A stretch of 5,108 bases of DNA. Origin: Anaerolineae bacterium (GTDB lineage Bacteria; Chloroflexota; Anaerolineae; Anaerolineales; E44-bin32). Where the stretch lies: assembly GCA_030598885.1 (NCBI GenBank), contig JAUVOZ010000146.1, positions 1 to 5,108 on the forward strand, read 5' to 3'. Below are positions 4,588 to 5,108 of this stretch, piece after piece; the stretch's first letter is position 1; each line of letters starts with the position of its first letter. The notes under the pieces were generated by a model. It saw nothing but the letters and a program-made list of their open reading frames with translations. It was not told the origin of the DNA and made no database searches. Made by a program: the position numbers and the translations under genes.

Positions 4588-5108
4588 CTACGCGGAAGAT
4601 GTAATCGCTTGACGTAGACGGCTGAGACCCTCATTTAGATAATCCTCCGGCAGGCCATAGCTGACCCGTAAATGATGGTCCAAGCCAAAATGGTCCCCTG
4701 GAACCACGAATGTTTTATATTCGTGAATCAGTTGTTTGCACAACTCGGTAGAATTGACATTAGCATGGTAGCGAACGAAAGCGATAGCTGCAGCCTGTGG
4801 TGGGATTAGAGAGAATAGATCATCATGCTTCATGTACCAACGCTCGAAGTTGTCATACCCTTTACGGATGTACTTACGGGTTCGCGCCAGGATACGAGGG
4901 CGAACCTGAGGAGAAAGGGTATAAGCAGCCAGCTTGTTAGAAAGCATAGTCGTGCTGATGGTAATGTAATCCTGGCGTGACCAGATTTCCTCCGCTGTCT
5001 GAGCGGGCGCAACGACCCAACCGACACGTAGGCCTGGCAAACCGTAAGCTTTAGACATGCTGCTTATCGCCAGCACCCGTTCATAACGTCCCCAAAAAGA
5101 AGGTGTAA
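4588..5108 (-). CDS. Fold-type I PLP-dependent aminotransferase, C-terminal part
   Basis: The frame is open from the right edge to TAG at 4588-4590, giving 172 visible residues, a little under half of a typical class I/II aminotransferase of about 390 residues. The fragment holds SMSKAYGLPGLRVGW (visible residues 16-30), with K19 as the lysine that forms the Schiff base with pyridoxal phosphate and R27 as a cofactor-phosphate ligand. Near the end, LRVSYG supplies R147, the family's arginine that binds the substrate carboxylate. Those two ends of the C-terminal half are therefore intact. The enzyme should move an amino group between an amino acid and a keto acid, or carry out a related PLP reaction such as elimination; the substrate cannot be told from this part. 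Internal Met or GTG codons (for example at 5076) are not starts, because the frame and family similarity continue upstream (FWGRYERVLAISS). A 241-base gap separates it from the GH130 gene, so co-transcription is uncertain. Confidence 0.92.
   Translation of the reverse strand, partial: TPSFWGRYERVLAISSMSKAYGLPGLRVGWVVAPAQTAEEIWSRQDYITISTTMLSNKLAAYTLSPQVRPRILARTRKYIRKGYDNFERWYMKHDDLFSLIPPQAAAIAFVRYHANVNSTELCKQLIHEYKTFVVPGDHFGLDHHLRVSYGLPEDYLNEGLSRLRQAITSSA

Noticed and set aside
1..5108. Defence system, toxin-antitoxin pair or mobile element built around the NYN (PIN-like) protein
   Set aside because: The NYN protein matches the housekeeping YacP-like type, has no small antitoxin-like partner, and the window shows no transposase, integrase or terminal repeats.

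Overview
The window (roughly 50% GC, five genes, four of them on the minus strand) looks like ordinary chromosomal DNA from a Chloroflexota-type bacterium, probably Anaerolineae-like. That placement is an inference. It rests on a membrane-anchored LysM protein with Pro/Thr-rich linkers next to a YacP-like NYN protein and a stand-alone PP2C phosphatase. No rRNA, tRNA, CRISPR array, transposase, attachment site or replication origin was seen.

Layout. Positions 1-445 (minus) hold the N-terminal part of a LysM protein that runs off the left edge. Positions 446-545 are a divergent promoter region. Positions 546-1022 (plus) encode a YacP/Rae1-like NYN-domain protein, the only plus-strand gene. It meets tail to tail, with a 25-base gap, a minus-strand PP2C-family Ser/Thr phosphatase (1048-1929). 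Positions 1930-2121 are non-coding and hold a good candidate promoter for the phosphatase. Positions 2122-3273 and 3306-4346 (minus) form a two-gene unit: a GH130-family mannoside phosphorylase-like protein is transcribed first, followed 32 bases later by a GT4 glycosyltransferase. Positions 4347-4587 are non-coding, with a candidate extended -10 promoter for that unit and two inverted repeats. Positions 4588-5108 (minus) hold the C-terminal part of a fold-type I PLP aminotransferase that enters from the right edge.

Function. The GH130/GT4 pair is the most coherent unit and suggests synthesis, remodelling or salvage of a mannose-containing glycan. The sequence does not show the substrate or the direction of the reaction. 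LysM (cell-envelope glycan binding), PP2C (phospho-Ser/Thr signalling) and NYN (RNA cleavage) are housekeeping-type functions that probably sit together without forming one pathway. I found no convincing evidence of an undescribed multi-gene system. The points most worth following are the GH130-GT4 pair, an apparently leaderless LysM gene whose promoter abuts that of the NYN gene, the acidic/aromatic C-terminal tail of the NYN protein, and a local GC drop in the glycosyltransferase.
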